64,000 nucleotides of DNA, taken from Micromonospora sp. WMMD1120. Its GTDB lineage: Bacteria > Actinomycetota > Actinomycetes > Mycobacteriales > Micromonosporaceae. The position numbers and the translations under genes are program-made. Of this stretch, positions 28,523-37,123 are shown one piece after another. The first letter of the stretch is position 1; the number at the start of each line of letters is the position of its first letter. The stretch is taken from assembly GCF_029626235.1 (NCBI RefSeq), contig NZ_JARUBO010000005.1, positions 3,132,501 to 3,196,500 on the forward strand, in the 5' to 3' direction. Below the pieces are notes generated by a model. That model was not told the origin of the DNA and ran no database searches. It saw nothing but the letters and a program-made list of their open reading frames with translations.

Positions 28523-29927
28523 CATCTGGCCGCAGCCCGTCCTCGACCTCCTCGCGGCCGGCGGGGAGCGGCCGGTCTTCGAGGACGGGCCGGACGTGAC
28601 CACGGCCGCGCAGATGTCGGCCCTGATCCGGCGTGTCGCTGCCGGGCTGCGCTCCGCGGGCGTGCGCCCGGGAACCGGCGTCATCCTCGACCTGCCGGTC
28701 ACCGCCGCCGCCTTCGCCGCGACGATCGCGGCCTTCGCCGTCGGGGCGCGGGTGTCCGGGTGGCGTGCCGACCTGAGCGCCGAGCAGATCGCCGGCGCCG
28801 CGGTGGTCGACGCGGGTCGGCTGGCCTCACTCGCCGCGTACCCCGACGACGGGCTGCCGCTGGTAGCGGCGGGTCGGGCGGAGGAACCCGCCCGGATCAT
28901 CTGGACCAGTGGCAGCACGGGAACGCCGAAGGGAGTGGTGCAGAGCTACGCGGCCATGTCGGCGGCCTGGGCCCCGTACCCCGACCGGTGGCCGCCGGCT
29001 GTCGCCGAACTGGCCACCCGGTTACGGCGCTACCTGGTCTTCGGCTCCCTGGCCAGTCAGGTCATGCTGGAGTACGGCATCATCACGCTGGCGGCCGGCG
29101 GCACCCTCGTGGTGGCGCACCGACCGGTGTTTCCGGCGGCACTGGTCGACTGCCGGGCCACGGCCAGCGTGATCACCGTCGGCAAGCTGTACCAACTGGT
29201 GCGGGACCAGCGCTCCCGACCGGCCGACCTGCGTCACCTCCGGGCGCTGCTGGTTTCCGGGTCGCCGCTCGCGCCGGGCCGGCTGGCGGAGGCCCTCGAC
29301 GTGCTCGGGCCGGTGCTCTTTCACGGGTACGGGCAGACCGAGACCTCGATGATCGCCATGCTGACACCCGCCGAGATGGTGACCGAGCCGGACACCCTCG
29401 CCACCGTCGGTCGCCCGGCCGTGGACGTCTCCGTCCGCGACGGGGAGATCTACGTCCGCACACCAGCGCAGGCGTCCTCGTACTGGCGGGACCCCACGGA
29501 GTCGGCCGAGGTGTTCGTGGACGGCTGGGTGCGCACCCGGGACCTGGGACATGTCGACGCCGACGGTTACCTGCGGCTGCTCGGACGGGCGCGGGACGTG
29601 ATCATCGTCAACGCGCAACTGGTGTACGCCGGGCCGGTCGAGCGCGCGCTCGCCGCCGACGCCGCGGTCGCCGAGGCGTACGTGGTCGGGGCGCCGGACG
29701 AGGTGACCGGCGAGGCGGTGCACGCCTACGTGGTGCCCGTGCACGGCAGGACGCCCGACCCCGACGTGCTGCGCAAGCTGGTGGCCGCGCAGGTGAACGA
29801 CCACGCGGTGCCGCGAACCGTCACGGTCATCGACCGGGTACCCCTCGCGCCCAGCGGCAAGCCGGACAAGAGGCAGCTCGTACCGCCCGACGACACGCGC
29901 GGCGCGGCGGACACGACAACGCCCTGA
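28512..29927 (+). CDS. AMP-forming acyl/aryl-acid adenylating enzyme
   Basis: ANL-superfamily enzyme that activates a carboxylic acid as acyl-AMP, then normally transfers it to CoA or a carrier. In 471 residues it has the P-loop IIWTSGSTGTPKG, the A5 motif FHGYGQTE, the A7 Asp in RTRDLGHVDADGYLRLLGR, the hinge DVIIVNAQ and the catalytic Lys in PSGKPDKRQ. The N-terminal domain is shorter than in most CoA ligases. There is no carrier-protein gene nearby, so CoA or direct amide formation are the options. A cinnamate- or coumarate-type acid from the lyase is the natural candidate substrate, by inference. Confidence 0.85.
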   Translation: MPADIWPQPVLDLLAAGGERPVFEDGPDVTTAAQMSALIRRVAAGLRSAGVRPGTGVILDLPVTAAAFAATIAAFAVGARVSGWRADLSAEQIAGAAVVDAGRLASLAAYPDDGLPLVAAGRAEEPARIIWTSGSTGTPKGVVQSYAAMSAAWAPYPDRWPPAVAELATRLRRYLVFGSLASQVMLEYGIITLAAGGTLVVAHRPVFPAALVDCRATASVITVGKLYQLVRDQRSRPADLRHLRALLVSGSPLAPGRLAEALDVLGPVLFHGYGQTETSMIAMLTPAEMVTEPDTLATVGRPAVDVSVRDGEIYVRTPAQASSYWRDPTESAEVFVDGWVRTRDLGHVDADGYLRLLGRARDVIIVNAQLVYAGPVERALAADAAVAEAYVVGAPDEVTGEAVHAYVVPVHGRTPDPDVLRKLVAAQVNDHAVPRTVTVIDRVPLAPSGKPDKRQLVPPDDTRGAADTTTP

Positions 29928-29952
29928 CCGGATGACCCGGTCAGGGCGTTTT
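29918..29952. terminator. Hairpin terminator closing the rightward arm
   Basis: A perfect 14-bp stem (29918-29931 with 29937-29950), 5-nt loop, followed by TT. It overlaps the last codons of the adenylating enzyme and sits between convergent genes, so it may serve both strands. Confidence 0.85.
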
Positions 29953-29979
29953 GTAGGCTTATGCGCGCTATGGGCTGGG

Positions 29980-30102
29980 TCAGCCCTGGCGGCTCTTCCA
30001 CTGCGGGTTGGCACGGTTCACCACGACCGTCCGACCGCGACGGCGGACCACCACCGAACCCGGCTTCTGCTTGAGCGCACGCAACGAGCTACGTACCTTC
30101 AT
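29980..30102 (-). CDS. rpmJ: Ribosomal protein L36, zinc-free (C-minus) paralog
   Basis: A 40-residue protein: [20 protein letters not shown], then [20 protein letters not shown], the exact length and pattern of type B L36 (YkgO-like). It lacks the Cys/His zinc ligands of the standard L36. In many bacteria this form is induced by zinc starvation under Zur, replacing the zinc protein in the large ribosomal subunit. ATG start behind a strong GAGGAGG. I looked for a Zur-type palindrome upstream (30103-30269) and did not find a convincing one. The gene is divergent from the LPMO gene. Confidence 0.92.
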   Translation of the reverse strand: MKVRSSLRALKQKPGSVVVRRRGRTVVVNRANPQWKSRQG

Positions 30103-30269
30103 GTCTGCCTCCTCGGTGCAAGCGGTTCCGGATATCGAAACGCCGCGGGCACCCGGTGGATTCCCGCCCAGTACGCGGTGCCGCCACCGCCCTCGACCGG
30201 GCGCGGTGACCCGGGCCGCGTCGAACCTTTGCCGCCCGCCGGCCGTACCACTCGGCGGAGGTAACCCTC

Positions 30270-31190
30270 ATGCCCGTACGTCGGATCCTTGCCCTGGCGC
30301 TGGTCGTCACCGCGACAATGCCCCTGGCGGCCACACCCGCCGCCGCGCACGGCGCGCCGACGGCCCCGGTCAGCCGGGCGGCGGCCTGTGGACCCGAGGG
30401 CCGGTACGCGGCCACCGCCGCCTGCCGGGCTGCGGTCGAGGCCGGCGCGGCGGTCCGCGAATGGGACAACGTCCGCGTGGCGGCGATCAACGGACGGGAC
30501 CGGGAACGGATCCCGGACGGTGAGCTGTGCAGTGGTGGGCTGTCCGCGTACCGGGGACTGGACCTGCCCCGGACCGACTGGCCGAGCACCGAGCTGACCA
30601 GCGGCGCGTCGTTCACCTTCCGGTACCGGACCACCATCGAACACAGGGGCACCTTCCGGCTCTACGTCACCAAGCCCACCTACGACCCCACGAAGCGGTT
30701 GACCTGGGCGGACCTGGAGTCGCGCCCGTTCCTGACCAGAACCGACCCGCCGGTACGCGCCGGGGCGTACCAGTTGGCGGGGCGGCTGCCGGCGGGGCGC
30801 AGCGGTCGGCAGCTGATCTACACGATCTGGCAGAACTCGAACACCCCGGACACCTACTACTCCTGTTCGGACGTGGTGTTCCGGGGTGCGAAGGCCACCG
30901 CCGCCCCGCCGAGGACCGCTCCGACGAAAAGCAGTGCGTCTGCTCCGCGTACCCCGGCGAGTAGCCCGGCCGGCACGCAGCCGGCGGTCGCGGCGGCGGC
31001 CGACCCGGGCGTGCCGGTGGCCTCGGTGACCGGCCTCGGCGGCCGGTGGCCGGTGCTGGCCGGCGCCGCCGTCGCGCTGGTCCTGGCGTTGCTGTTCGGC
31101 GCGGGCCGGCGACGCCGCAGCGCCGCCGCGACGGTGGGCCGGCAGTGCGAGGTCCGCAACCACCGGGCCGGGCGGCGCCGGATCTGGTGA
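30270..31190 (+). CDS. Membrane-anchored AA10 lytic polysaccharide monooxygenase
   Basis: A copper enzyme that oxidatively cleaves chitin or cellulose chains. The signal peptide (residues 1-26) ends in AAA, leaving His27 (HGAPTAPVSR) as the mature N-terminus, one half of the copper His brace. The second His is His125 in TTIEHRGTF, and the late motif IWQNSNTPDTYYSCSDVVF is typical of AA10. After a Ser/Thr/Pro/Ala-rich linker the protein ends with a TM helix (WPVLAGAAVALVLALLFGAG) and an Arg-rich cytoplasmic tail. Most AA10 proteins are freely secreted, so the anchor is unusual. There is no sortase LPxTG motif. ATG follows GGCGGAGG. Confidence 0.9.
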   Translation: MPVRRILALALVVTATMPLAATPAAAHGAPTAPVSRAAACGPEGRYAATAACRAAVEAGAAVREWDNVRVAAINGRDRERIPDGELCSGGLSAYRGLDLPRTDWPSTELTSGASFTFRYRTTIEHRGTFRLYVTKPTYDPTKRLTWADLESRPFLTRTDPPVRAGAYQLAGRLPAGRSGRQLIYTIWQNSNTPDTYYSCSDVVFRGAKATAAPPRTAPTKSSASAPRTPASSPAGTQPAVAAAADPGVPVASVTGLGGRWPVLAGAAVALVLALLFGAGRRRRSAAATVGRQCEVRNHRAGRRRIW

Positions 31191-31214
31191 CCCGGGCCGC
31201 CCCGCCGGCGGTGG

Positions 31215-32210
31215 TCAGCCCAGGTGGCGCTCGATCTCGGCCAGTTCCTCGGCGGTGAAGTCGAGATTGTCCAACGCGGCGATGTTGGTCTCCAACTGGC
31301 CGACGCTGCTCGCCCCGATGATCAGGCTGGTCATCCTGGGATCGCGGAGCGCCCAGGCCAGGGCGAGCTGCGCGAGGGACTGGCCGCGCCCCTCGGCGAC
31401 AGCGCCGAGCCCACGGATCGTGGCCATCTTCTCGTCGCTGAGGTCGCTCTCGTTGAGGAAGACGCTGGTGCGGACCCGTGAGTCGGCCGGGATGCCACCC
31501 AGGTAGCGGTCGGTCAGCAGGCCCTGGGCCAACGGGCTGTACGCGATGCAGCCCGCGCCGACCCGCTCCAGCGTGTCGAGCAGGCCGTCGGACTCGGTCC
31601 AGCGGTTGAGCATGGAGTACGACGGCTGGTTGATCAGCAGAGGCGTGCCCAGGTCGCGCAGGATCGCCGCGGCCCGGGTGGTCTGCTCCGAGGTGTAGTT
31701 CGAGATGCCGACGTAGAGGGCCTTGCCGGAGCGGACGATGGCGTCGAGCGCCCCCATCGTCTCCTCCAGCGGGGTGTCCGGGTCGAACCGGTGCGAGTAG
31801 AAGATGTCGACGTAGTCCAGGCCCATCCGGCCCAGCGACTGGTCCAGCGACGAGATCAGGTTCTTGCGCGAGCCCCACTCGCCGTACGGGCCGGGCCACA
31901 TCAGGTATCCGGCCTTGCTCGAGATGACCAGCTCGTCCCGGTACGGCTTGAGGTCGGTGGCGAGCATCCGGCCGAAGTTCTCCTCCGCCGAGCCGGGCGG
32001 CGGGCCGTAGTTGTTGGCCAGGTCGAAGTGGGTGACACCCAGGTCGAACGCGCGCCGCACGATGTCGCGCTGCCGTTCGAACGGGCGGTCCGGACCGAAG
32101 TTGTGCCACAGCCCGAGCGAGATGGCCGGCAGCCGCAGGCCGCTGCGGCCGCTGCGCCGGTAGGTCATGGTGTCGTAGCGGTCATCCGCGGCGAGGTAGG
32201 TCACGATCAT
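31215..32210 (-). CDS. mgrA: Aldo-keto reductase, L-glyceraldehyde 3-phosphate reductase type
   Basis: A 331-residue NADPH-dependent TIM-barrel reductase of the AKR14/YghZ group, which reduces L-glyceraldehyde 3-phosphate and methylglyoxal. From memory it closely follows E. coli YghZ along its length, including ISLGLWHNFG, FDLANNYGPPPGSAEENFGR with the catalytic Tyr, SSKAGYLMWPGPYG with the catalytic Lys, and DYVDIFYSHRFD with the His. The N-terminus from ATG 32210 (MIVTYLAADDRYDTMTYRRS) aligns with the family, supporting this start. Likely a detoxifying enzyme. It is convergent with the LPMO gene, 24 bases apart. Confidence 0.93.
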   Translation of the reverse strand: MIVTYLAADDRYDTMTYRRSGRSGLRLPAISLGLWHNFGPDRPFERQRDIVRRAFDLGVTHFDLANNYGPPPGSAEENFGRMLATDLKPYRDELVISSKAGYLMWPGPYGEWGSRKNLISSLDQSLGRMGLDYVDIFYSHRFDPDTPLEETMGALDAIVRSGKALYVGISNYTSEQTTRAAAILRDLGTPLLINQPSYSMLNRWTESDGLLDTLERVGAGCIAYSPLAQGLLTDRYLGGIPADSRVRTSVFLNESDLSDEKMATIRGLGAVAEGRGQSLAQLALAWALRDPRMTSLIIGASSVGQLETNIAALDNLDFTAEELAEIERHLG

Positions 32211-32316
32211 GAGCCTAGCCCCGGCCCGGGACGCCCTCGATCGGGAGTGCGAATCAAGACATCAGGGTATTTTCGACGGCATAACCGGATCGCCCGCCAA
32301 CGGGAGAGTGAGCACA

Positions 32317-32820
32317 GTGGACGACATCACCGCGCTGATCCTGGACGACCACGCCTCCTTCCGGCGCGGCTTCGCCCGCCTCGACGACGCCCGTGACGAG
32401 CAGGAGCTGCTCGCCATCTGGGACGCTCTCGCCCTGCACCTGGACATCCACGCCGAGGCCGAGGAGGCGATCCTCTACCCGCACCTGGTGAAGCACGGCG
32501 ACGACGGCGAGGACGAGACCGCCGACGCGATCGGTGACCACAACAAGATCCGCGACGCCATCGCCGAGGCCAAGCTGCACCCGGTTGGCTCCCCGCCCTG
32601 GTGGGAGGCGGTCGGCACCGCCCGCCGGGAGAACAGCGAGCACCTGGCCGAGGAGGAGGACGAGGCGTTGCCCGACTTCCGCCGGCACGCCAGTTTCGAG
32701 CTGCGCGCCGAGTTGGGGCAACGCTGGCTCACCTTCTACGGCGAGCACAAGAACGGCCGCGACCTCCCGTTCCGGGACAAGGACCCGCAGCGGTACGTGA
32801 CCGAGCACCGGGCCGGATAG
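32317..32820 (+). CDS. Hemerythrin-like domain protein
   Basis: A 167-residue four-helix bundle with the hemerythrin metal-ligand spacing: His in LILDDHASFRRGF, HLDIHAEAEEAILYPHL with the HxxxE pattern, IGDHNKIRDAI and SEHLAEEEDEALPDF. Such proteins bind a diiron centre and sense or carry O2, NO or iron. The C-terminal tail after residue 140 is soluble. Start chosen at GTG 32317, which has CGGGAG 10 nt upstream; GTG 32308 is too close. It stands alone between the reductase (divergent) and the MoxR-type gene. Confidence 0.88.
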   Translation: MDDITALILDDHASFRRGFARLDDARDEQELLAIWDALALHLDIHAEAEEAILYPHLVKHGDDGEDETADAIGDHNKIRDAIAEAKLHPVGSPPWWEAVGTARRENSEHLAEEEDEALPDFRRHASFELRAELGQRWLTFYGEHKNGRDLPFRDKDPQRYVTEHRAG

Positions 32821-32889
32821 TGTCGGGTAGTGTCCTGAAGACGTCTTTAGTCCCTTTACGTTGATCGGGGACACCCTCTCCCGGTGAGC

Positions 32890-32903
32890 TAGCGTGGGTC
32901 GGG
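32890..32903 (+). promoter_or_regulatory. Leaderless promoter of the MoxR-type operon
   Basis: TAGCGT at 32890-32895 ends 7 nt before GTG 32903. No clear -35 is visible. Confidence 0.45.
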
Positions 32904-34354
32904 TGACTGCGCCTACCCCGGTAATTCCCACCCCACCGGCCGACCTGCCCGGCACGCTCGGCGCGCTACGGGCGGCCGGTCACCAGTACCGCAGCGTCAA
33001 GCAGGAACTCCGCGACAACCTCCTCGCCCGGATACGCTCCGGCGAGACCCGCTTCCCCGGCATCGTCGGCTACGACGACAGCGTGCTGCCCGAGGTCGAG
33101 CGGGCACTGCTCGCCGGGCACGACATGGTGCTGCTCGGCGAGCGCGGCCAGGGCAAGACCCGGCTGATCCGCGCGCTGGGCGCGCTGCTCGACGAGTGGA
33201 CGCCGGTGGTCCCCGGCTCGGTGCTCAACGAGCACCCGATGCGCCCGCTCACCCCGGCCACCCGCGCCCAGGTCGACGAGGCCGGCGACGACCTGCCGAT
33301 CGGTTGGCTGCACCGCTCCATGCGGTACGGCGAGAAGCTGGCCACCCCGGACACCAGCGTCGGCGACCTGATCGGTGACGTCGACCCGATCCGCATCGCC
33401 CAGGGCCGCACCCTCGGCGACCCGGAGACCATCCACTTCGGGTTGGTGCCGCGTACCAACCGGGGCATCTTCGCCGTCAACGAGTTGCCCGACCTGGCCG
33501 AACGCATCCAGGTGGCCCTGCTCAACGTCCTCGAGGAGCGCGACATCCAGGTCCGTGGCTACCAACTGCGCCTGCCGCTCGACCTGCTCCTGGTGGCCAG
33601 CGCCAACCCGGAGGACTACACCAACCGGGGCCGGATCATCACCCCGCTCAAGGACCGGTTCGGCGCGGAGATCCGCACCCACTACCCGGTCGACCTGGAG
33701 CTGGAACTGGACCTGATCCGCCAGGAGGCGGACCTGGTCGCCGAGGTGCCCGAGCACGTGCTCGAGGTGCTGGCCCGATTCGCCCGCGCCGTCCGGGAGT
33801 CACCCTCGGTGGACCCGCGCTCCGGTGTGTCCGCCCGATTCGCCATCGCCGCCGCCGAGACGGTCGCCGGTGCCGCCCTGCGCCGCGCCGGACTGCTCGC
33901 CGCCGCCGGCACCCCGGACGGGCGCCCGGAGGCCGCCGTCGCCCGCGTCGGCGACGCGGTGTCGGTGACCAGCACGCTGCGCGGCAAGGTGGAGTTCGAG
34001 AGTGGCGAGGAGGGCCGGGAGATCGAGATCCTGGCCCACCTGCTGCGCACCGCGACCGCCGAGACGTTCCGGGCCCACCTCGCCGGGCTGGACCTCTCCG
34101 GCTTCACCGCCCTGGTCGAGGACGGCGCCGCGATCGAGACCGGCGAGCTGGTCAGCGCCGCCGAGTTGCTGCGCCAGGTCGGCACGGTGCCCGGGTTGGC
34201 CAAGGTCCTCGACCGGTTGGGCCTGGGCGACGCGCCCACCTCGGAGGAGGCGGCGGCCGCCGTCGAGTTCGTGTTGGAGGGGCTACACCTGACCCGCCGG
34301 CTCGGCAAGGACGTCACCGACTCGGGACGCACCGTCTACGGCGGCCGGGGCTGA
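32903..34354 (+). CDS. MoxR/magnesium-chelatase-type AAA+ ATPase (Rv0958-like)
   Basis: A 483-residue AAA+ ATPase of the ChlI/MoxR group. Walker A is degenerate in its first part but functional-looking (LLGERGQGKTRLI). It has Walker B FAVNELPDLAERIQVALLN, sensor 1 LLLVASANPEDYTNRG, and ITPLKDRFGAEIRTHYP typical of magnesium-chelatase subunit I. Such ATPases act with a VWA protein as a chaperone or metal-insertion machine. The VWA partner is encoded 2 bases downstream, the same order as mycobacterial Rv0958-Rv0959. Its client is not known. Start GTG 32903 fits a leaderless transcript. Confidence 0.88.
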   Translation: MTAPTPVIPTPPADLPGTLGALRAAGHQYRSVKQELRDNLLARIRSGETRFPGIVGYDDSVLPEVERALLAGHDMVLLGERGQGKTRLIRALGALLDEWTPVVPGSVLNEHPMRPLTPATRAQVDEAGDDLPIGWLHRSMRYGEKLATPDTSVGDLIGDVDPIRIAQGRTLGDPETIHFGLVPRTNRGIFAVNELPDLAERIQVALLNVLEERDIQVRGYQLRLPLDLLLVASANPEDYTNRGRIITPLKDRFGAEIRTHYPVDLELELDLIRQEADLVAEVPEHVLEVLARFARAVRESPSVDPRSGVSARFAIAAAETVAGAALRRAGLLAAAGTPDGRPEAAVARVGDAVSVTSTLRGKVEFESGEEGREIEILAHLLRTATAETFRAHLAGLDLSGFTALVEDGAAIETGELVSAAELLRQVGTVPGLAKVLDRLGLGDAPTSEEAAAAVEFVLEGLHLTRRLGKDVTDSGRTVYGGRG

Positions 34355-34356
34355 CA

Positions 34357-36309
34357 GTGGCCGGCAACCGGTTCCGGTACGGGCAGTGGACCGGCGGGCC
34401 CGACCCGCTCGCACCCCCGTACGACGTGCGCGAGGCGGTGGACGCGGTCGGCGCCGAGGTGCTGGCCGGCGGCAGCCTGCGGGAAGCCCTGCGCAACCTG
34501 CTCCGTCGCGGCCCACAGGGTCGGGGCGGCCTGGACGACCTGGCCGCACGGGCCCGCCGGCTACGCCGGGAGGCGCTTCGTCGCGGTGACCTGGACGGCG
34601 CGGTGACCAGGGCGCGTGCCCTGCTCGACCAGGCCCTCGCCGCCGAGCGGGACGAGCTGCGCGGCCGCGACGACGACGCCGCGCGGTTCGCCGAGTCGGT
34701 GCTGGACAACCTGCCCCGCTCCACCGCACGCGCCGTGCAGGAACTGTCCGGCTACCAGTGGGCCAGCGAGGACGCCCGCCGCTCGTACCAGCAGATCCTC
34801 GACCAACTCCGCGACGACGTGCTCGGTCAGCGCTTCGCCGGGCTGCGGGACGCCGTACGCGCCTCCGCCGACCCGGCCGCCCAGCAGCGGCTCGCCGAGA
34901 TGATGAGCGATCTGAACGACCTGCTGGCCCGGCACGGCCGCGCGGAGGACACCACCGACGCGTTCGCCGAGTTCATGCGCCGGCACGGCGACTTCTTCCC
35001 GGAGCAGCCGGAGACCGTCGACGAGCTGATCGACGTGCTGGCCCGCCGGTCCGCGGCCGGTGAGCGGTTGATGAACTCGCTCTCCGACCGACAGCGCGCC
35101 GAGCTGGCCGACCTGATGCGGCAGTCACTCGGCGACCGGCTCGCCGGGGAGCTGTCCGCGCTCGACGCGAACCTCCGGGCGCTCCGACCCGACCTGCGCT
35201 GGGGACGCGGCGAGCGGGTCCGCGGCGAGCAACCGCTGGGCTACGCCGACGCGGCCGGGGCGCTCGGTGAAATCGGCGAATTGGACGACCTGCTCGACCA
35301 GCTCGACCAGGAACACCCCGGGGCCACCCTCGACGACGTGGACGTCGACGCGGTGGCCCGCACCCTGGGCCGGGACGCGGCAGACGACGTTCGCCGGCTG
35401 CGCGAATTGGAGCGGGAACTCCGTCGGCAGGGTTGGGTGAGTCGGGACGCGGACGGGCTCACCCTGAGCCCGAAGGCGCTGCGCCGGCTCGGCGGGACGG
35501 CGCTGCGCCGGGTCTTCGCCGAGCTGACCGCCGGGCCGCGCGGCCAGCACGACCTCCGCTCGGCGGGCGCGGCCGGCGAGGTCAGCGGAGCCTCCCGCCA
35601 GTGGCAGTACGGCGACGAGCAGCCGCTGGACGTGGTCCGGACCCTGACCCGGGCGGTCCGCCGGGCCGGGCCGACGGTTCCGGTGCAACTGGCGGTGGAC
35701 GACTTCGAGGTGGTGGAGACCGAGAAGCGCGCCTCCGCCGCCGTGGTGCTCTGCGTCGACCTGTCGTACTCGATGATCTCGCAGGGTCGTTGGGGGCCGA
35801 TGAAGCAGACGGCGCTGGCGCTGGCCCACCTGATGGAGACGCGGTTCCCCCAGGACGCCCTGGAGATCGTGGGGTTCGGCCGGGAGGCGACGACGCTCAC
35901 CCAGCGGGAGCTGGCGGCCGTGGAACCGGACCTGGAGCAGGGCACCAACCTCCAGCACGCGCTGCGGTTGGCGGGCCGACACCTGCGCCGACACCCGGAC
36001 GCCGAGCCGGTGGTGCTGGTGGTCACCGACGGCGAACCGACCGCCCACCTGGACCCGGACGACGGCGAGGCGCTGTTCCACTGGCCGCCGCTGCCGGAGA
36101 CGATCGAGGCGACGGTCCGGGAGGTGGACCGGCTCAGCCGCTACGGTGCCACGCTCAACCTGTTCATGCTCGGTGACGACCCCGGCCTGCGGCGGTTCGT
36201 CGACGCGGTGGCCCGCCGCAGCCGGGGCCGGATGTTCACCCCGGACACCGACGACCTGGGCGAGTACGTGGTCTCCGACTACCTGCGCTCCCGCCAATCC
36301 CGCCGCTAA
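34357..36309 (+). CDS. VWA domain protein, partner of the MoxR-type ATPase (Rv0959-like)
   Basis: A 650-residue cytoplasmic protein. The first 430 residues are helical and charged (for example AARARRLRREALRRGDLDGA). The C-terminal VWA domain has a complete MIDAS metal site: DLSYS in VVLCVDLSYSMIS, the Thr in EQGTNLQHAL, and the Asp in LVVTDGEPTAH. In MoxR-VWA pairs the VWA protein docks on the ATPase ring and on the client. It starts with GTG two bases after the ATPase stop, so the two are translationally coupled. Confidence 0.88.
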   Translation: MAGNRFRYGQWTGGPDPLAPPYDVREAVDAVGAEVLAGGSLREALRNLLRRGPQGRGGLDDLAARARRLRREALRRGDLDGAVTRARALLDQALAAERDELRGRDDDAARFAESVLDNLPRSTARAVQELSGYQWASEDARRSYQQILDQLRDDVLGQRFAGLRDAVRASADPAAQQRLAEMMSDLNDLLARHGRAEDTTDAFAEFMRRHGDFFPEQPETVDELIDVLARRSAAGERLMNSLSDRQRAELADLMRQSLGDRLAGELSALDANLRALRPDLRWGRGERVRGEQPLGYADAAGALGEIGELDDLLDQLDQEHPGATLDDVDVDAVARTLGRDAADDVRRLRELERELRRQGWVSRDADGLTLSPKALRRLGGTALRRVFAELTAGPRGQHDLRSAGAAGEVSGASRQWQYGDEQPLDVVRTLTRAVRRAGPTVPVQLAVDDFEVVETEKRASAAVVLCVDLSYSMISQGRWGPMKQTALALAHLMETRFPQDALEIVGFGREATTLTQRELAAVEPDLEQGTNLQHALRLAGRHLRRHPDAEPVVLVVTDGEPTAHLDPDDGEALFHWPPLPETIEATVREVDRLSRYGATLNLFMLGDDPGLRRFVDAVARRSRGRMFTPDTDDLGEYVVSDYLRSRQSRR

Positions 36310-36337
36310 CTCCCGCCGAGGCGGGTTGACTGGGGGA

Positions 36338-36802
36338 ATGGAGAGTGGAGGGTTGCGGCGGGCGTACGACGGGGTGTTCGCCGAGCTGGACGCGGGGGAG
36401 TTCACGGCGGCTCCGCAGGGGCGGCTCAGCGCCGAGCAGATCGTCGCGCACCTGGTCGCCAACGACGAGCTGATGATCCAGGCAACCGAGGCGCTGTTGG
36501 CCGGGTCGCCGTTCGCGTACTACGAACTGGAGGAGGACGTACACCGTCCGCAGCTCGACGCGCTCGCCGCCGAGCAGGGCGGTCTGCGCGGCCTGACGGC
36601 CCTGCTGCACGGCACCAGCGACCGCCTGTGCGGGCTCGTCGATCAACTCGGTCTGGCGGCGGAGACCCCTGTCGAGACGCACCTCCGGGAGGGCTTCGAC
36701 CTCGTCGTCGACGAGCCGCTGCCCTGGGCCCGCACCCTGGACCTGCACACGAGAATCCACCTCCCCAAACACCAAGCCCAACTAAACCAACTCCGCGCCT
36801 AA
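36338..36802 (+). CDS. DinB-like four-helix protein
   Basis: A 154-residue helical protein with the DinB/maleylpyruvate-isomerase-like pattern. The opening helix is LRRAYDGVFAELD, the next helix carries a His (LSAEQIVAHLVANDELMI), and the C-terminus has clustered His residues in LHTRIHLPKHQAQLNQL that could complete a three-His metal site. Related enzymes are thiol-dependent (mycothiol or bacillithiol) S-transferases, but no substrate can be inferred here. ATG 36338 with a weak GGGGGA upstream. The stop is followed directly by a C-rich repeat tract. Confidence 0.7.
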   Translation: MESGGLRRAYDGVFAELDAGEFTAAPQGRLSAEQIVAHLVANDELMIQATEALLAGSPFAYYELEEDVHRPQLDALAAEQGGLRGLTALLHGTSDRLCGLVDQLGLAAETPVETHLREGFDLVVDEPLPWARTLDLHTRIHLPKHQAQLNQLRA

Positions 36803-36804
36803 CA

Positions 36805-36880
36805 GTCCCCCCACCCACCCTGCGCCCCCACCCCACCCCCACCCCCACACCCACCCCCACCCCCACCCTCACCCTCACCC
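36805..36880. repeat. C-rich (CCCCCA)n-like tract
   Basis: About 75 bases of CCCCACC/CCCCCAC reiterations just after the DinB-like gene. Its complement is G-rich with many runs of four or more G, so it could form G-quadruplexes. It mirrors the G-rich tract at 37120-37230 on the other side of two hairpins. Confidence 0.75.
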
Positions 36881-36881
36881 C

Positions 36882-36942
36882 GTTGATCATGAAGTTATGG
36901 CCACTCGCGTCGGCGTTTCCTGGCAATAACTTCATGATCAAC
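36882..36942. repeat. Intergenic hairpin element 2
   Basis: GTTGATCATGAAGTTAT (36882-36898) is perfectly inverted at 36926-36942. With one mismatch the arms extend to 22 bp around a loop of about 17 nt. Its GATC-containing ends match the other hairpin elements. Confidence 0.85.
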
Positions 36943-37041
36943 CCCGCCGGGGGTGTCTCGTGGCGCGCTGACGGCACCTTTCTGGCGAGCTGGTGGCAGC
37001 AGGGGGTGCCGTTGGGTCCGCGGAGGCGCCGGTGCGTCAGA

Positions 37042-37123
37042 CCCCGCCGATCTTGCACTTGCTGTCCCGACAAAGCGGGCGTATGGGTTGTATTCGGCAA
37101 CCGAAAGTGCAAGATCGGCGGGG
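37042..37123. repeat. Intergenic hairpin element 3
   Basis: CCCCGCCGATCTTGCACTT (37042-37060) is perfectly inverted at 37105-37123, giving 19-bp arms around a 44-nt centre. It abuts the 17-bp tandem repeats and lies 100 bases from element 2. Confidence 0.88.

Noticed and set aside
30008..30523. Plus-strand open frame across the L36/LPMO gap
   Set aside because: It is antisense to L36 and out of frame with the LPMO; no conserved features.
37042..37123. Insertion-sequence terminal inverted repeats
   Set aside because: The arms are only 44 bases apart with no transposase and no target duplication.
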